Assembly: GCA_030068145.1 (NCBI GenBank)
Contig: JAPJBO010000771.1
Location: 44,813-108,812 of the forward strand
Direction: 5' to 3'
DNA: 64,000 nt
From: Diplonema papillatum
Lineage: Eukaryota; Euglenozoa; Diplonemea; Diplonemida; Diplonemidae
A model generated the notes under the pieces. It did not search any database. It had not been told where the DNA came from and saw only the letters and a list, made by a program, of their open reading frames with translations. Made by a program: the position numbers and the translations under genes. Every line of letters starts with the position of its first letter. Position 1 is the first letter of the stretch. Shown one piece after another: positions 11,468-22,040 of this stretch.

Positions 11468-13585
11468 TTAACCAAAAAGGATGACTGCAACGGCAACGTC
11501 GTCTTTTTTCGCTTGTAGGGAGCAGGCTTCCTCCACTAGTGCCTCCGCGTATGCATCAGCATCACTGAGTGATTCTTCTTCGGAATTTTCGTTTTCTGCT
11601 TCGAGCTTAAACTCCGCCCTCAGCTGGTTGACTAGCAGCCTAACGTCTTGCATAGACATGACGTCCCACAGACCGTCCGTGGCAACGACGATATAATCTA
11701 GCGTCTCCGAAACTGGCACCTCGACAATGTCAGGCTCATGGCAGATGACCTTGTCCAGAACTTGAAACCCTAGGTTCCGCGTCACCTGCAAGCGCCCCTC
11801 TACCATCGGCGTTCCCATTACCTGTCGTCAAATAAGTGGTTTTGACCAGAGGTACTTTTGGCGATTGCTTGGTATGATGTCTCATTCATGTCCATATAAG
11901 GGCACTTTCAGACCCTTACCCAAAGAACCCATACAAAACGTTTCGAGACTGGAGGTCCTATGAACATGCAATGTGAATAGCCTTTCTTCGAGCCCACTTT
12001 TCTTGCAACAAATATGAAAGTGTATTGTTTTTGGACTAGATAATAGTGAGGAGCTAGCTTTTTCTTCCCCTGCCAAAATGCATAGGGGTGGCAGAGTGAG
12101 CGGGCGTCGGCCTTCAGGCCGGTAGGCCCGGGTTCGAACCCCGGGAAACGGAGTCGGGCGGCCGAACATGCCATCACGGGCCAAACTTGCTACCAGAACC
12201 CGAACTTGCTTCGCCCGAACTTTGCTTCACCAGAACTCAGCTTCGCGCGAATTCTGCTTCGTCCGAACTCAGCTGCGCCCGAACTTTACTTCACCAGAAC
12301 TAAGGGTCGCCCAAACTTAGCTTCACCAGAACTTAGCTTCGCCCGAGCGTTGCTTCGCCCGAACTTAGCTGCGCCCGAACTTTGCTTCACCCGAACTGTG
12401 CTTCACCAGAACCAGTACTTAGCTCCCGAACTTAGCTTCGCCCGAACTTAGCATCACTCGAACTTATTATCGTCCGAACTGAGCTTCAGCAGAACTTAGC
12501 CCGAACTTAGCTTCGCCCGAACGTTGGTTCACTGGAACTTAGCATCGCCCGAACTTTGCATCGCCCGAACTTAGCTTCGCCCGAACCTTACTGTTTCCCG
12601 AACTTTAACTGCTGCCTCCAGCGCCGGCCTTTAGCCGAGCGCACGTACTTATTGCAAAGGTTTGCCTCCAAAAACAGAGCTTTGTATCCTACGAAAAGAA
12701 AAAGGGCTAGGAAAAACACACATTAATAATTTCACCGCGCCTGGATTCGACAAGTCCTGCTTCTGCTTGATTCGAGACGTGGTGGTTGACGGTGAGCATT
12801 GTGTTCTTCCCGGTCGTGTCGAAAAGGGCGGCAGCGGAGTCGCCGACGTTGGCAACGGTGACGGTGGCGTCCGAGACCAACACCGTCGTGGCGGTGGTGC
12901 CGCAATCGTTGACGCGCAAGATGTCTGCGTGGCGGCGGGCGAGGTACTCATTGGCCGCCTTGTACGCCGACACCAGCGCCTTCTTCAGAGACGGTTCCGC
13001 ACCGATGGATGCAGCTAGAAAGTGGTGCAGCATCACTCTGCAGCTCTCTGCTGCATCCGATCCGTTGTGTCCGTCGAACACCGAAGCGTAGGCGAAATTT
13101 GCAGCGGTGGTGCGGGGGCCGACCTTAGCTCTTGAGTCGCTCAAATGGAACGCGGCGACGTCCATAAAATCCGGGATGACCGCGATTCTGTCCTCGCTGC
13201 ACGTAACACCCCGACTGTACGATCCAAGATCCAAACGGTTGCTTGTGGGCGAGATGCTTGAGATGACTGAGCACGACTCTCCAACCTTAACCTTGTCTGT
13301 CGAGGTCTGTTCGCAGTACGCAGCAGCGGCTCGTGCAGTGGCGTCCCTGACGAATCGAATGCTGACGACTTCATTGCTGCGTTTTGCGGCTTTGTTTGAT
13401 GGGCTTTGGGGCGTCTCAAACACCTCTTTCACCACTGTCTCCATTACGTCTTCCACCGCGCTGTTACACCAGTGCTCACCCATGGCTAGCTGGCTCCAAA
13501 CTCTCTGACGAACTTCCGAAACATGACACAAATCAGCCAGACCAGCCTCCGCCTTGCATCTTACAAGCCGTTTCGGGAAGGTCAT
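11468..13585 (-). CDS. PP2C-family protein phosphatase, two exons
   Basis: Two exons, 13585-12722 and 11821-11468, join in phase 0 across a 900-base intron (donor GTGTGT, acceptor ACAG) to give about 405 residues. PPM/PP2C enzymes are metal-dependent Ser/Thr phosphatases with aspartates coordinating Mn/Mg. Exon 1 carries the first metal-site motif VFDGHNG (about residue 171), then CGTTATTVLV and VANVGDSAA. The junction gives GEIINVMGTPMVEGRLQVTR, matching the family's conserved G-x-L-x-V-x-R region. Exon 2 adds ATDGLWDV and KKDDVAV, the remaining metal aspartates. The first 130 residues are not recognised. The ATG at 13585 was chosen because the open frame upstream starts only at a TTG. The intron contains a tRNA-headed repeat in the opposite orientation. 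Catalytic residues look intact. Confidence 0.85.
11925..12050 (-). repeat. Dispersed repeat with TTGGCTCGAA-type core, copy in PP2C intron
   Basis: On the minus strand this reads CCAAAAACAATACACTTTCA, an AAAAGTGGG stretch, GCTATTCACATTGCATGTTC and AGGACCTCCAGTCTCGAAA. Similar copies lie at about 54165-54262 on the plus strand and, split in two by some 300 bases, at 30770-30815 and 31125-31205. It lies inside the phosphatase intron, directly beside the tRNA-headed repeat. Confidence 0.65.
12082..12652 (+). mobile_element. tRNA-headed SINE-like element with minisatellite body, copy 1
   Basis: The head carries a Pol III A box (TGGCAGAGTGAGCGG, 12089-12103) and a perfect B box (GGTTCGAACCC, 12131-12141), separated by a GC-rich arm as in type II (Ser/Leu) tRNAs. 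It is followed by about 420 bases of imperfect 16-17 bp tandem units of the type CTTCGCCCGAACTTAG alternating with CTTCACCAGAACTTAG. It ends with GCTGCCTCCAGCGCCGGCC and GAGCGCACGTACTT. The element lies in the PP2C intron, antisense to the gene. The tRNA-unrelated middle seen in other copies is largely missing here. Confidence 0.75.
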
Positions 13586-13599
13586 CACCCGCAACTCAA

Positions 13600-15180
13600 C
13601 ACCCGGGCTGCCTTTTTCCCTACTTTCTCTTTTTCTATCCTTCTGTTCTCCTTTAATGTCGTTGGTCGTTGCGCTCCCTGGTATATTGAAAAGAGACTGT
13701 CGCTTGTGGCTTCGCCCGTCTGTACCACCTTCGGGTAAAAGCTGAAACTATTTTCACAAAAAGAAGTCAAGGGGAAGTTGGAGAGAGCTGGAAATACAAA
13801 AAAACGAAATGAAAATGTAGTACGAGAGAGCGAGAGAGAGCGAGAGATGCCTTGACTTGTGTTCGGCGGTTGTTGGTTTCCTTTTTGTTTTGCTTTTTGT
13901 GTTTCCGACGATCCCGTGGGACGTACAGATTTTTCTTCTACTTTTGAGGAGCTTGTAAGCCTTTTGTGTGGTGTGGTGGGTTGCGTGCTACTGTCTGACA
14001 CCCAACATTTCTTTTGTTCTGTCGGTCGTGGGCAAAAGTGTGTGGTTAAAACAAGCTGCAAGCACGGTCGTGCAAAAAAGCGGTTGCTGACACGTCACCC
14101 GTTCCAGCAGATACATCACGGCGGGTGGGATTTGTAAACACACGTCAGCTCTGGCCGGCTTCAATACGTGCCATCTCGGTCGACTCGGTTTTATGTGCAC
14201 CTCCAGGTGGATCGATACGGGTCCATTTCACACTCAGAGACTTGTGGAGTTGGACACTTCGACTTCAGACCACACCTCGTCTGCGCCCGGCCCTTCGAAC
14301 CCCACCCAAACTTCCCCGGGCTTGATTCTCGGCCTGTACGACCAGATTCTCAGCTGCAATAGCGGCCTTCAAGAGAACAAGTCTTTCGTGGCATTTCTGG
14401 AGTTGCTATGATGACTAGTTCCTTTACAGACGGACCGACGGCACAAGCCTTTCCACCGCTACAATATGAAACAAAATGCTGTCGTCCGACAGTTGGGCCC
14501 TCGCATTTGCTTCACTGGCAATATTTCCAGATTTTCATATGACCTGAACGACGTGATAGCGACGAGTGGTTGAAAGAAGGCGAACGTGGGCACTTGTGTT
14601 GTTGAGGGGCAACAAACGTCGGAAATACAGGTACAAGACAGAGAGCCAGAGAGCGCGTACAGAAGGATGGGAAGACGGTTGCATTGGTGTCTCGCACCTC
14701 TTGTTAGCAAGGCAAGAGAGGAGAACTCGCTGCCCCCAGAACAGACGTCGCTGAGAACAGAATACTAGTCGCATCCACACATGAGGCCATACAGACGAGC
14801 CTTGTGATCTCTCTAGTTCTTCCCAGGTACCTCTCAGGGCCACTGTGGTCCAGCAGCAAGCAGACCGCCTCGTAGTGTTTTCAGAGAGTTCGCTCTTTTA
14901 TAGTGTGTTGGCTTATGAACATTCGAAAAGCGGCGGCAGTCACGTTGAAAGGGCACCAGACAGCGACAGCACACTACATCCTTCTTTAATATATGAGAGA
15001 GAGAGAGGGAGAGACGAGTTGGAGTGCAGGACCCATCTCTTCGATGAGTCCGGTCGCCTCGCGTGCGGGCTCGCGGCGTCGACGCTGACACAGCCGGGGC
15101 TGTTCTGGCTGGCGGGGGAGCCCGTCGCCGTCCGGAAACGTGCAAACGAATAGCACAGTTCCGCGCAGTGACTCATTTGC
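13600..15180. other. Intergenic; GA-run repeat copy 2 near 14993-15050
   Basis: No convincing coding frame. A purine-rich AGAGCGAG run near 13825-13845 and the second GA-run repeat copy (GAGACGAGTTGGAGTGCAGG after a GA tract) are the only structured parts I can see between the phosphatase start and the next gene's stop. Confidence 0.45.
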
Positions 15181-15183
15181 TCA

Positions 15184-16545
15184 CTAAACTAGCAGCTTCT
15201 TTCTCATGGGAGGCCGGTAGCCCAGACGAGCTGATTCGATTGTGTAGCCAATAAGCTTTTCACACTCAACGCGCAGGCAACACCGACACTTGCAAATAGT
15301 CTTTCCGAAAGACGAGGGTTGCCAGTCTTTGTGGGTCGGGCTTACCGAAGAAGCAACGTGGGGAGGCCCAGTGGCTGCAACTAGGGCTTCTCCGCCTGTG
15401 TAGGCAGGCACTCGCTCGTGGACTTGCTTGTATGCTGTACCAGTGGAAGCTAGGGTCGTCGCGTCTGGGTACAGCCGAGTCTCTGCGTGGTACGGCGACC
15501 GTGGCAGACTGCTTCCGGACAAAAAGTCGGCAAAAGGAGAAGACTTCGCCTCGACCGGGCTGACATGAGCAAAGGCGCCAACCGCCCCAGTTGGGGAGCG
15601 GTACCAGTCCTGGCTCCCCACGCGGTCCCTAGTTGAAGTGCTCGTGTACCCTTGCAGCATCGCTTCTTCTGATGCGAATACTGGCGATTGGGGTAACGGT
15701 GTTCCCGGCACAGGCGATGTTCGCGACGTGCCTGGGGTTGCCACATCGTGATGTACTGGTGACCGTTGATACTGTCCGTATCCATACTGCCTCGAAGAGC
15801 GAGACCGGTAAGGCGACGTCGATATGCCCACCCTCGAGTCAGCTGCAATTGAACTTTGTCTGTCACTCATATCGTTGTCTGCTTGTCGTTTGTCCGGTGA
15901 TTCGGCCCGATAACCTCCTCTGCCGCCAAGGCCGGGCGAGTGAGCAAAGGAGTTCTCGCTAAGCACGCTTCGGGGTTCGGACAGAGCTCCTGACGGAGAA
16001 GCGGATACTTTTCGAATGCGTCCCAGGGGTCTACCCGATGGCAATCCAAACGCATCACCGTCTGTTGGCTGTTCAAGAGGCGTGCTTGGGGCAGGTGGGT
16101 ACTGCGTCGAGCGCTCAATGAATTCATCCCCCTGCATGTGCTCTACTCGAGATGAACCACCATCGTCATGGGGAACCATGCGTAGGTACTCAGATGACCG
16201 CACGCGGATGCCGAGTGACGGCACTGTCACAGCGACAACCTCTTTTCCCCTCGCAGAATCGCCTCCGGCTGAGGATGTGCGTGGTATAGAGGCAGGTTGG
16301 GCCTTCTGCCGGCTTCCTTCCTTCGACGAAGACTTTGTCGATGAAGAAGTGGAAGACGACGATGCGCTCGACTTCTTCGATGCCGCCTTGCTCGCAACCT
16401 CCTGTTGCGCAGCAGCCTCCTGCTGCGCAGCTTGCTCCTTTCGTATCCGCGCAAATTCGCCTGATGACATCCGGTTGTGGAAGAGCGGCGGCTGCGAGCT
16501 CGCAGCGCTACCCGCAACGCTCGGTCGGTGCTGGCGTTGCGCGGC
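15184..16545 (-). CDS. Ser/Pro-rich disordered protein, terminal exon
   Basis: The frame is open from a likely splice acceptor (pyrimidine-rich tract then GCGCAG, exon starting at 16545) through an internal ATG at 16470 to the stop at 15184, giving 428 residues from that ATG or about 453 with the 25 upstream codons. The protein begins with an Ala/Gln helix-prone stretch (EQAAQQEAAAQQEVASKAAS) and a poly-Ser/Lys segment. A long Ser/Pro/Tyr-rich region with many SP sites follows, and the C-terminal tail has a small Cys cluster (CKCRCCLRVEC). No known domain is recognised and the first exon or exons were not found. Length and amino-acid bias with few stops support real coding; function is unknown. 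Confidence 0.6.
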   Translation of the reverse strand, partial: AAQRQHRPSVAGSAASSQPPLFHNRMSSGEFARIRKEQAAQQEAAAQQEVASKAASKKSSASSSSTSSSTKSSSKEGSRQKAQPASIPRTSSAGGDSARGKEVVAVTVPSLGIRVRSSEYLRMVPHDDGGSSRVEHMQGDEFIERSTQYPPAPSTPLEQPTDGDAFGLPSGRPLGRIRKVSASPSGALSEPRSVLSENSFAHSPGLGGRGGYRAESPDKRQADNDMSDRQSSIAADSRVGISTSPYRSRSSRQYGYGQYQRSPVHHDVATPGTSRTSPVPGTPLPQSPVFASEEAMLQGYTSTSTRDRVGSQDWYRSPTGAVGAFAHVSPVEAKSSPFADFLSGSSLPRSPYHAETRLYPDATTLASTGTAYKQVHERVPAYTGGEALVAATGPPHVASSVSPTHKDWQPSSFGKTICKCRCCLRVECEKLIGYTIESARLGYRPPMRKKLLV

Positions 16546-17059
16546 CTGCGCAAAAAAGGTTAAAATAAATGGCGGCGTGCGGCGGTGTTGGTGATTCGTA
16601 TTTATTGAGAGATCAATGTTTCAAGAAAACCGGGACCTATCGCGAACACGGAAAGATGCTCAGAACCCAATGCTCAAGCAGAGGTCCCCCCTTACAAGGC
16701 CCCTCAAATAGCGTTTCAGGTCAGGGTGCTTACGATGCTAAAGTGGTGATGCTTAGTATTACTACATTAAAGGTTTCACACACCTCACTCGCTGATGTCT
16801 TGCGGAGAGCGTCTGTTGCGTTGTAGGTTTTCATTGCGTAACTTCCGAAGGGGTAAATATTACTTGAGTATGCGCGTGGTGCTTGCACCACTGAGGCCAG
16901 GTTTTCAAAACACGGGTTCATTGAATGATTGTTTCGGGAAGTCATGAGCAAAACTTCCGAAGGGGGTGGAAAATACTCGACGTAGCTGCGACTCCCAATG
17001 GAAGGGAGGCAATATAGAGGGGCAAATACAATACAAACACAATCTGACTTGTTCTTTGC

Positions 17060-17185
17060 TTACACCACCGTGTGTTCTTTTCTCACTCAGGACTATGACT
17101 TGTTGTGTTTGTGTGATTTGTCGTGTAGGGGTAGACCCGCATGACCACCTCACGTCCGTTCAACACGTGGTTCGGTAGTTACAGC
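17060..17185 (+). repeat. Dispersed copy of 28S-downstream sequence
   Basis: The stretch CACCACCGTGTGTTCTTTTC, then GGGGTAGACCCGCATGACC, CACGTCCGTTCAAC and GTGGTTCGGTA closely matches 34137-34265, which directly follows the 28S core. A shorter copy lies at about 46938-47016. This copy lacks the 28S core, so it is a tail fragment only. Confidence 0.65.
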
Positions 17186-19317
17186 ACTTGGGATCCCTTC
17201 GGTTCTTTGTCTGGCAGCATCGAAGATTTCCTTCCAAGCTGGCGCCTATGTAAAAAACTATTCGAGGGACTATTTCGACGAGCCTATAGGGGAGAAAGCA
17301 AGACAACTTGGTGCTTTTGAACCCCTGTTTTTGACAGTAACTGCCAGGTAATTGACAACTGGAATGTAGTCTTTGGGGAGAAGCGGCATTCGGGGGAGTC
17401 TTCCAAAGTGCTCTGGTGGTCTTCCAAGGTGATCTAAAACAAGATACGCCCACACAGAGGTGTGGAAATCCAGTGTTAGAATTTTTGCTTGGATTGGACT
17501 GGATATCCTGCAGACTGGCCGAAATGCCCATTTCTCACTACGTTCAGCACTTCTATCGTGCTTCTGGGCGTCCCCCTCATCTGACCTGGGGTCTGAAGCC
17601 CCCAAATACTGCGTGTGGGGTGAAAAACAGCCGGACATGACCCAGCGCTGATGTTGATGAGTACCACACCTTTTGATATTTCGCAACTGGCAGCCTCCTC
17701 AAGTATTTCCTACAAAGCAGGTGCTTACCGGTATACCCTAAAAGGAAAAATAATGGATGGTAAAAAGGCTGGATAGTAAATGATGGACGGTAAAAATGAT
17801 GGATAGCCAGAATTATCCATCTTTTACTATCCATCATATTTACGCTTTGTGGAAAAACACTTTGCAGAAATGGGGAATCAGAAATACTTTTCAGGAGACC
17901 TTCTTTAGGCGCGTTTTTCCTCCACTTCGAACCAACAGTGTGGCGTTGTCGGCACCCAGCAAAATGCACCAAGTGGTATGCCTGAAGACAACCTCACTAG
18001 GCAGATTTCTTCTCAGAAAACTACGCTTCTTAAGCCAGGGATTTTTGATCACACACGCATGCATGTAATGGTAGTTTTTGTTGCGAGGTCTTCACTTTTG
18101 CGAGTGCCCTTTGGCGAAGCGAAGTGGCCAAGTCTGGCAGACGTCAAAAAGAACATCAAGCCCGTGGCGTGAAGCCGACAAAGAGCGTATCGCCCGCCTT
18201 GTTGCAGTACGGGCAGTCCTCTGTCATGAAGCAGTGGAACCGCGATCCGTCTAACCGACGCGCACCGATGCAACTGTTGTGAGATTCTTCAAGCAGTCGC
18301 AGGAACCGTTCTCCAAGCCACCGAAAAAGAGGCAGACACACCATCCTCACAAACGAGGAAGAAGATCAGCCCGAAACGATGAACAAGAAAACATAGATCA
18401 TTCCGGCCATCCAATGTCGGTCAATGCCGGCAAGAGTTGACAAAAAGGTGGTACAGCTTCCGGTTGCCGTAGGAAGTGGCATGTCAAAGCGAAGCTGCTT
18501 GAGCCGCACCAGAAGTATGCTGAGTTGGGGTGGCTACATTGGGATGCTGGAAGGTCCAATTTTCCTCAAGCAGAGGGCATAATATTCAGGTGCTGACATT
18601 CACTTTTTCCCCGTAAGTGCACATACCCTCCCCACTCCCAAACAATTATGGATGGTAAAAATGATGGATAGCCAGCGCATCAGTGAAAATCTAAGACGCG
18701 ACCAAAAAATCTCGACCTTGTCCTGGGCATACACTGACGCGTGGGTCAACCATTTTGATCAACTCCGGATGCATTTGAAAGAGCGAGCGCGAAACCTTCT
18801 GTTTAAGTCATTGGAATCACAAAAGTGCGAGGAGTGTGATCCCAGCAGCCCCCCGGAAAACAGTGAAAACAGTGAAATCAGTGAGCATTCAAGGTGCGAC
18901 CAGAACTGCCAAATCTTCCCTGAAAGGTTTAAATCAATGAGTACGCCAACCTTCTTGATCAACTCCAGAGGCATTTGGGAGATTGGGCGCGAATCTTTCT
19001 GCTTTAACCATTTGAGGCACAACAAATATGAGGGGGGTGGTCTCAGACGCTCCTCAAAAAACGGGTTTGACCGTCATTTGCTTCTTTAGAAAGCGATGTG
19101 CCCAAGCCTTCTGTTTAAGCTCCTTTAGAACTTTTCCTTACCCCCTCTTCCGTTTTCTCCAGAATGTAAAATGGGACTTTTTCAGATCTGGCGACTAAAG
19201 GCGAGAGGTGCATCCTCAGGTCCAAGGAGGGAAAGATCGAGCTCAAAATAGCCCATTCCGTACCTCAGAATTGTTTTTTGTTCCCTGACCTGAGGGCCAC
19301 CTACCAGGGTACCCAGA

Positions 19318-19372
19318 AACTCCCCGAAGTTCCCCGATACTTCCCGATACTTTCGTCTGGACCAGGTGGAGA
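19318..19372 (-). repeat. TCGGGGAGTT-type short tandem repeat with conserved flank
   Basis: On the minus strand this reads a CCACCTGGTCCAGACGAAAG flank followed by TATCGGGAAGTATCGGGG-type units. The same flank plus repeat occurs at about 57685-57812, and a diverged copy at 30690-30775, so a minisatellite and its flank have moved together. Confidence 0.55.
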
Positions 19373-19411
19373 TTGGAAAACTGTGCGGTGTTAGCTTTCT
19401 CTCACCAAAAT

Positions 19412-19918
19412 TGCATAGGAATGGCAGAGACCGGACGTCGGCCTGAGGCCCGGAGACCCGGGTTCGAATGCCGAAGACACTTTTTCCGGTCGAACATTAT
19501 TTTCGCAGTTTTTGAGTCACTCGGGGAATCAAGGCAGTTGGGGAAAGCGGAGTCGGGGGGGTCCTCTCCCCGCCGGGTACTAGCGCCGCAATTGCCATCA
19601 CAGGAAGAACTTACTACTACACGCGGGAACTTAGCATCGCCGGCGCTTTGCTTCACCAGTACTTAGCATCGTTCCAAATTAGCGTCACCAGAACCTAGCA
19701 TCGCCCAAACGTTTCTTCACGAGTACTCAGCATCACCAGAACTTAGCATCCGAACTTTGCTTCAGGAACATCCGGAAGTTAGCATCGTCCGAGCTTAGCA
19801 TCACTCGAGGTAAGCACCTCCAGAACTTAGCTTCGCCCATACTTTACTGTTTCCCGAACTTTATCTGCTGCCTCTAGTCTCGCTGGGCGCCGGTCTTTAC
19901 CGTGGTCACATTGATTTG
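19412..19918 (+). mobile_element. tRNA-headed SINE-like element, copy 2
   Basis: The A box (TGGCAGAGACCGG, 19422-19434) and a B box decayed by one base (GGTTCGAATG, 19461-19470) are followed by a tRNA-unrelated body starting CACTTTTTCCGGTCGA. Next come degenerate minisatellite units near 19620-19850 and a terminal CTGCCTCTAGTCTCGCTGGG segment. It is tail-to-tail with copy 3, separated by about 40 bases. Confidence 0.7.
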
Positions 19919-19958
19919 ATGTACCCTAACGGGAAAAATGATGAATAAAAAATACGTG

Positions 19959-20510
19959 CGCTCGGCTAAAGGCCGGCGCGGGGCGAGACTGGAGGCAGTT
20001 GGTAAAGTTCGGGAAACAGTAAAGTTCGGGCGCAGCTAAGTTTGGGTGATGCAAATTTCTGGGGAACCGAAGTTCGGGCGAAGCAAAGTTCGGGCGCAGC
20101 TGAGTTCGGGCGAAGCAAAGTTCGGGTGAAGCACGGCTGAGTTCGGGCGAAGAAAAGTTCGGGCGAAGCTAAGTTCCGGTGAAGCAAAGCAAAGTTCGGG
20201 CGAAGCAAAGTTCGGGTTCTGGTGATGCTGAGTTCGGCGTGTGGTAGCCAGACGGTAAGTTCGGCGCCAGTACCCGGGGGGGAGACCCCCCCGGACCCCC
20301 CCCCGACTCCGTTTCCCGTGGTGACCCAAATACCGCGAGATACTGAGAAACTCCGCAAAAAACGCAAATTTCGGGCACATTGGACCCGGAAACGCAACAA
20401 ACCTTGAAAACAATCATCGACCGGAAAAGTGTCATGGGCGGGGTCCGAACCCGGGCCCACCGGCCTGACGGCCGACGCCCGGTCACTCTGCCACCCGCAT
20501 ACCTTTTGAA
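19959..20510 (-). mobile_element. tRNA-headed SINE-like element, copy 3 (most complete)
   Basis: Read on the minus strand, the A box is TGGCAGAGTGACCGG (20493-20479) and the B box GGTTCGGACCC (about 20456-20446). The body then reads CACTTTTCCGGTCGATGATT and continues through TGCCCGAAATTTGCGTTTTT, CGGAGTTTCTCAGTATCTCG and GAAACGGAGTCGGG. The minisatellite of CTTCGCCCGAACTTTG-type units (20245-19990) follows, then the terminal segment ending GAGCGCACGTATTTTTT. At about 550 bp, with a T-run at the 3-prime end, this is the best template for the family. Confidence 0.75.
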
Positions 20511-20769
20511 ACGTTATCGGTTATCGGTTTTCGGTTATCGGTACGGTGGATACCTGCCTCGGGTTAGTTCTTGAGAACAGGTGAGGTGGTTCCTTGTGCC
20601 TCCCCGTCGCCATCCTTGGCGCGTTGTTCGTTTTCGTGTTCGGTTTCGTTCTTTGTTTCTACGGTCTCACGTTGTTTTTATTCTTCGCTTTTTCTCACGA
20701 ACGGGGGGGTCGGTCCTGCTTTTGGCTTTGTAGGTTCTCCCGACTCCCCAATTCGTGGTTAGCACAAAC

Positions 20770-21217
20770 TCAAGTGGTCTAGTCAACTATTCCCTGCAGT
20801 ATTGGCATACTTTCAAACAGAAAAAAGCTACAGAGACGATGCTCGTGCTCGAGTCGAAGCTGGGACGAACAGGCACGCCTTCAATGATGAGACGGCACCT
20901 CCGGCAAGAAGAGGCAGAAGAGGGTAAATTTAGTGGGAGGCGGAGACCCAGCGCATGGAGGTAGGCGTGCCCAGGCCACCACACGGATGCCTGCAGCACG
21001 ATATGCCGATGTGCGGAGTCGGCGGCGAAGAGACGGAAGCGCGGGCCTTCGCCCCCGGGGACGCCCGAAGCGACACCGAAGTCGAGACGCAAGCTGCGAC
21101 CATCGGCCCAAAGCGCCACAAGGGAAGCGGCGGATGCCGGCGCCAACACCGCCATCGAGAACGCCGCAGAAGGCGACGACACTAGGACGGCCGCTGGCAA
21201 CGAAGCGGCGGCGTAAG
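20770..21217 (+). pseudogene. Broken Cys-rich element, 5-prime part
   Basis: This region is closely similar to 58050-58700 (shared ATGCTCGTGCTCGAGTCG, GAACAGGCACGCCTTCAATG and the final GGCGTAAGGACTCGCC), but lacks the part encoding the CxxH-CxxC motifs. The match stops at 21217, where a C-run begins. The sequence that should follow lies inverted at 22045 and below. It is therefore one half of a disrupted copy. Frames are interrupted and no intact product is expected. Confidence 0.6.
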
Positions 21218-21221
21218 GACT

Positions 21222-21260
21222 CGCCAAACCCCCCCCCCCCCCCCCTTTTGGCATCGTACC
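21222..21260 (+). repeat. C homopolymer with TTTTGGCATCGTAC terminus
   Basis: A run of about 18 C residues is followed by TTTTGGCATCGTACCATATG. The same arrangement, a C-run then TTTTGGCATCATCTCATAT, is at 29930-29965. It marks the breakpoint of the broken Cys-rich element. Confidence 0.55.
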
Positions 21261-21699
21261 ATATGTAAAATTGAGCGGCCGGAAAAAATCTTCTTCTTTT
21301 CACTTTCGAAAATGAAAAGACTTTTCTTTTGTAAAATTTCGCCGATTTTTTGGTGACTGCATAGCTGACACTGCCCTCGTAAAGTGCACTCGAAGGTGAC
21401 CGAAGACCAGCTGACAAACTACACGTGTCAACGTTGCTTCAGATAACTTTGCTTACTGGAAAAGACTTCGGTACGGAGCGGCCCGCAATAGAGGGAAATG
21501 CTCTGCTCTACACGGCAATGGAAGCGCGTCTTGCCGTGGCGTATGGCGCAGATCTGCTGGTACAGCTTGGCCGGTTCGCCCCAGATTGCTGTCTACCGCC
21601 GTCGGTAGGCGAGGAGCTGCGAAAGCTGGAACAGAGCCTGGATCCCCTGCTTCTTCTTTTTCTTCGTTCAAGATCTTCTTCACTGACCCTGCTGCTTGA

Positions 21700-22040
21700 T
21701 TTCATGCCGAATCAACGGTCAACCAGCCTGTCGTCCCAGGGTACGGTTTGCCAGAAGTCCAACCTCTCGCACAACCTGCTCCAGAGCCTTCTTTCCCGCA
21801 CGCTTCTTAGTTCCATGCCAAAACTCGTAAATATGCGCCTGAGCTTTTTCGGGTCGCCGGCAGGCTTGTCTTCGTCTTCGTAGTCACTTTGCGCGTCGTA
21901 GGTCCGGTCCGGGTATCGAACTCGCTCTCTTCGTCCTCTTCTGCTCTCTTTCGTGACCTCTTCGTGCTACCTCTCTTCGTCACTGGCACTTTATCTTGCA
22001 CCTCTGCCCGCCGCGGAGTGCACGTCTCTGTCTTCGATGA
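21700..22040 (-). pseudogene. Broken Cys-rich element, 3-prime part (inverted)
   Basis: Read from 22040 down, the sequence GAAGACAGAGACGTGCACTC and then CAGTGACGAAGAGAGGTAG matches 58703-58765 on the plus strand. The continuation encodes a basic-acidic stretch (Met at 22001; TKRSRKRAEEDEESEFDTRT). In another frame it reads DPKKLRRIFTSFGMELRSV and onward to a stop near 21710. Changing frame is needed to connect them. It is the inverted second half of the copy whose first half is at 20770-21217. Confidence 0.5.

Larger units (their letters stand above)
16546..19400. other. No supported gene; 28S-tail repeat, foldbacks and a tandem duplication
   Basis: This stretch contains a dispersed copy of the 28S downstream sequence (17060-17185, listed separately). 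It also has inverted and direct copies of ATGGATGGTAAAAATGATGG near 17750-17840 and 18648-18670. A diverged tandem duplication of about 145 bases (18690-18840 and 18890-19035) shares TTTGATCAACTCC-like and GCGCGAA-like segments. An ORF of 145 codons from 18652 spans the duplication but shows no domain. Confidence 0.45.

Noticed and set aside
12082-12150. Functional type II tRNA gene
   Set aside because: A and B boxes are good, but the acceptor stem does not pair and the sequence continues into a repeated body found at other sites.
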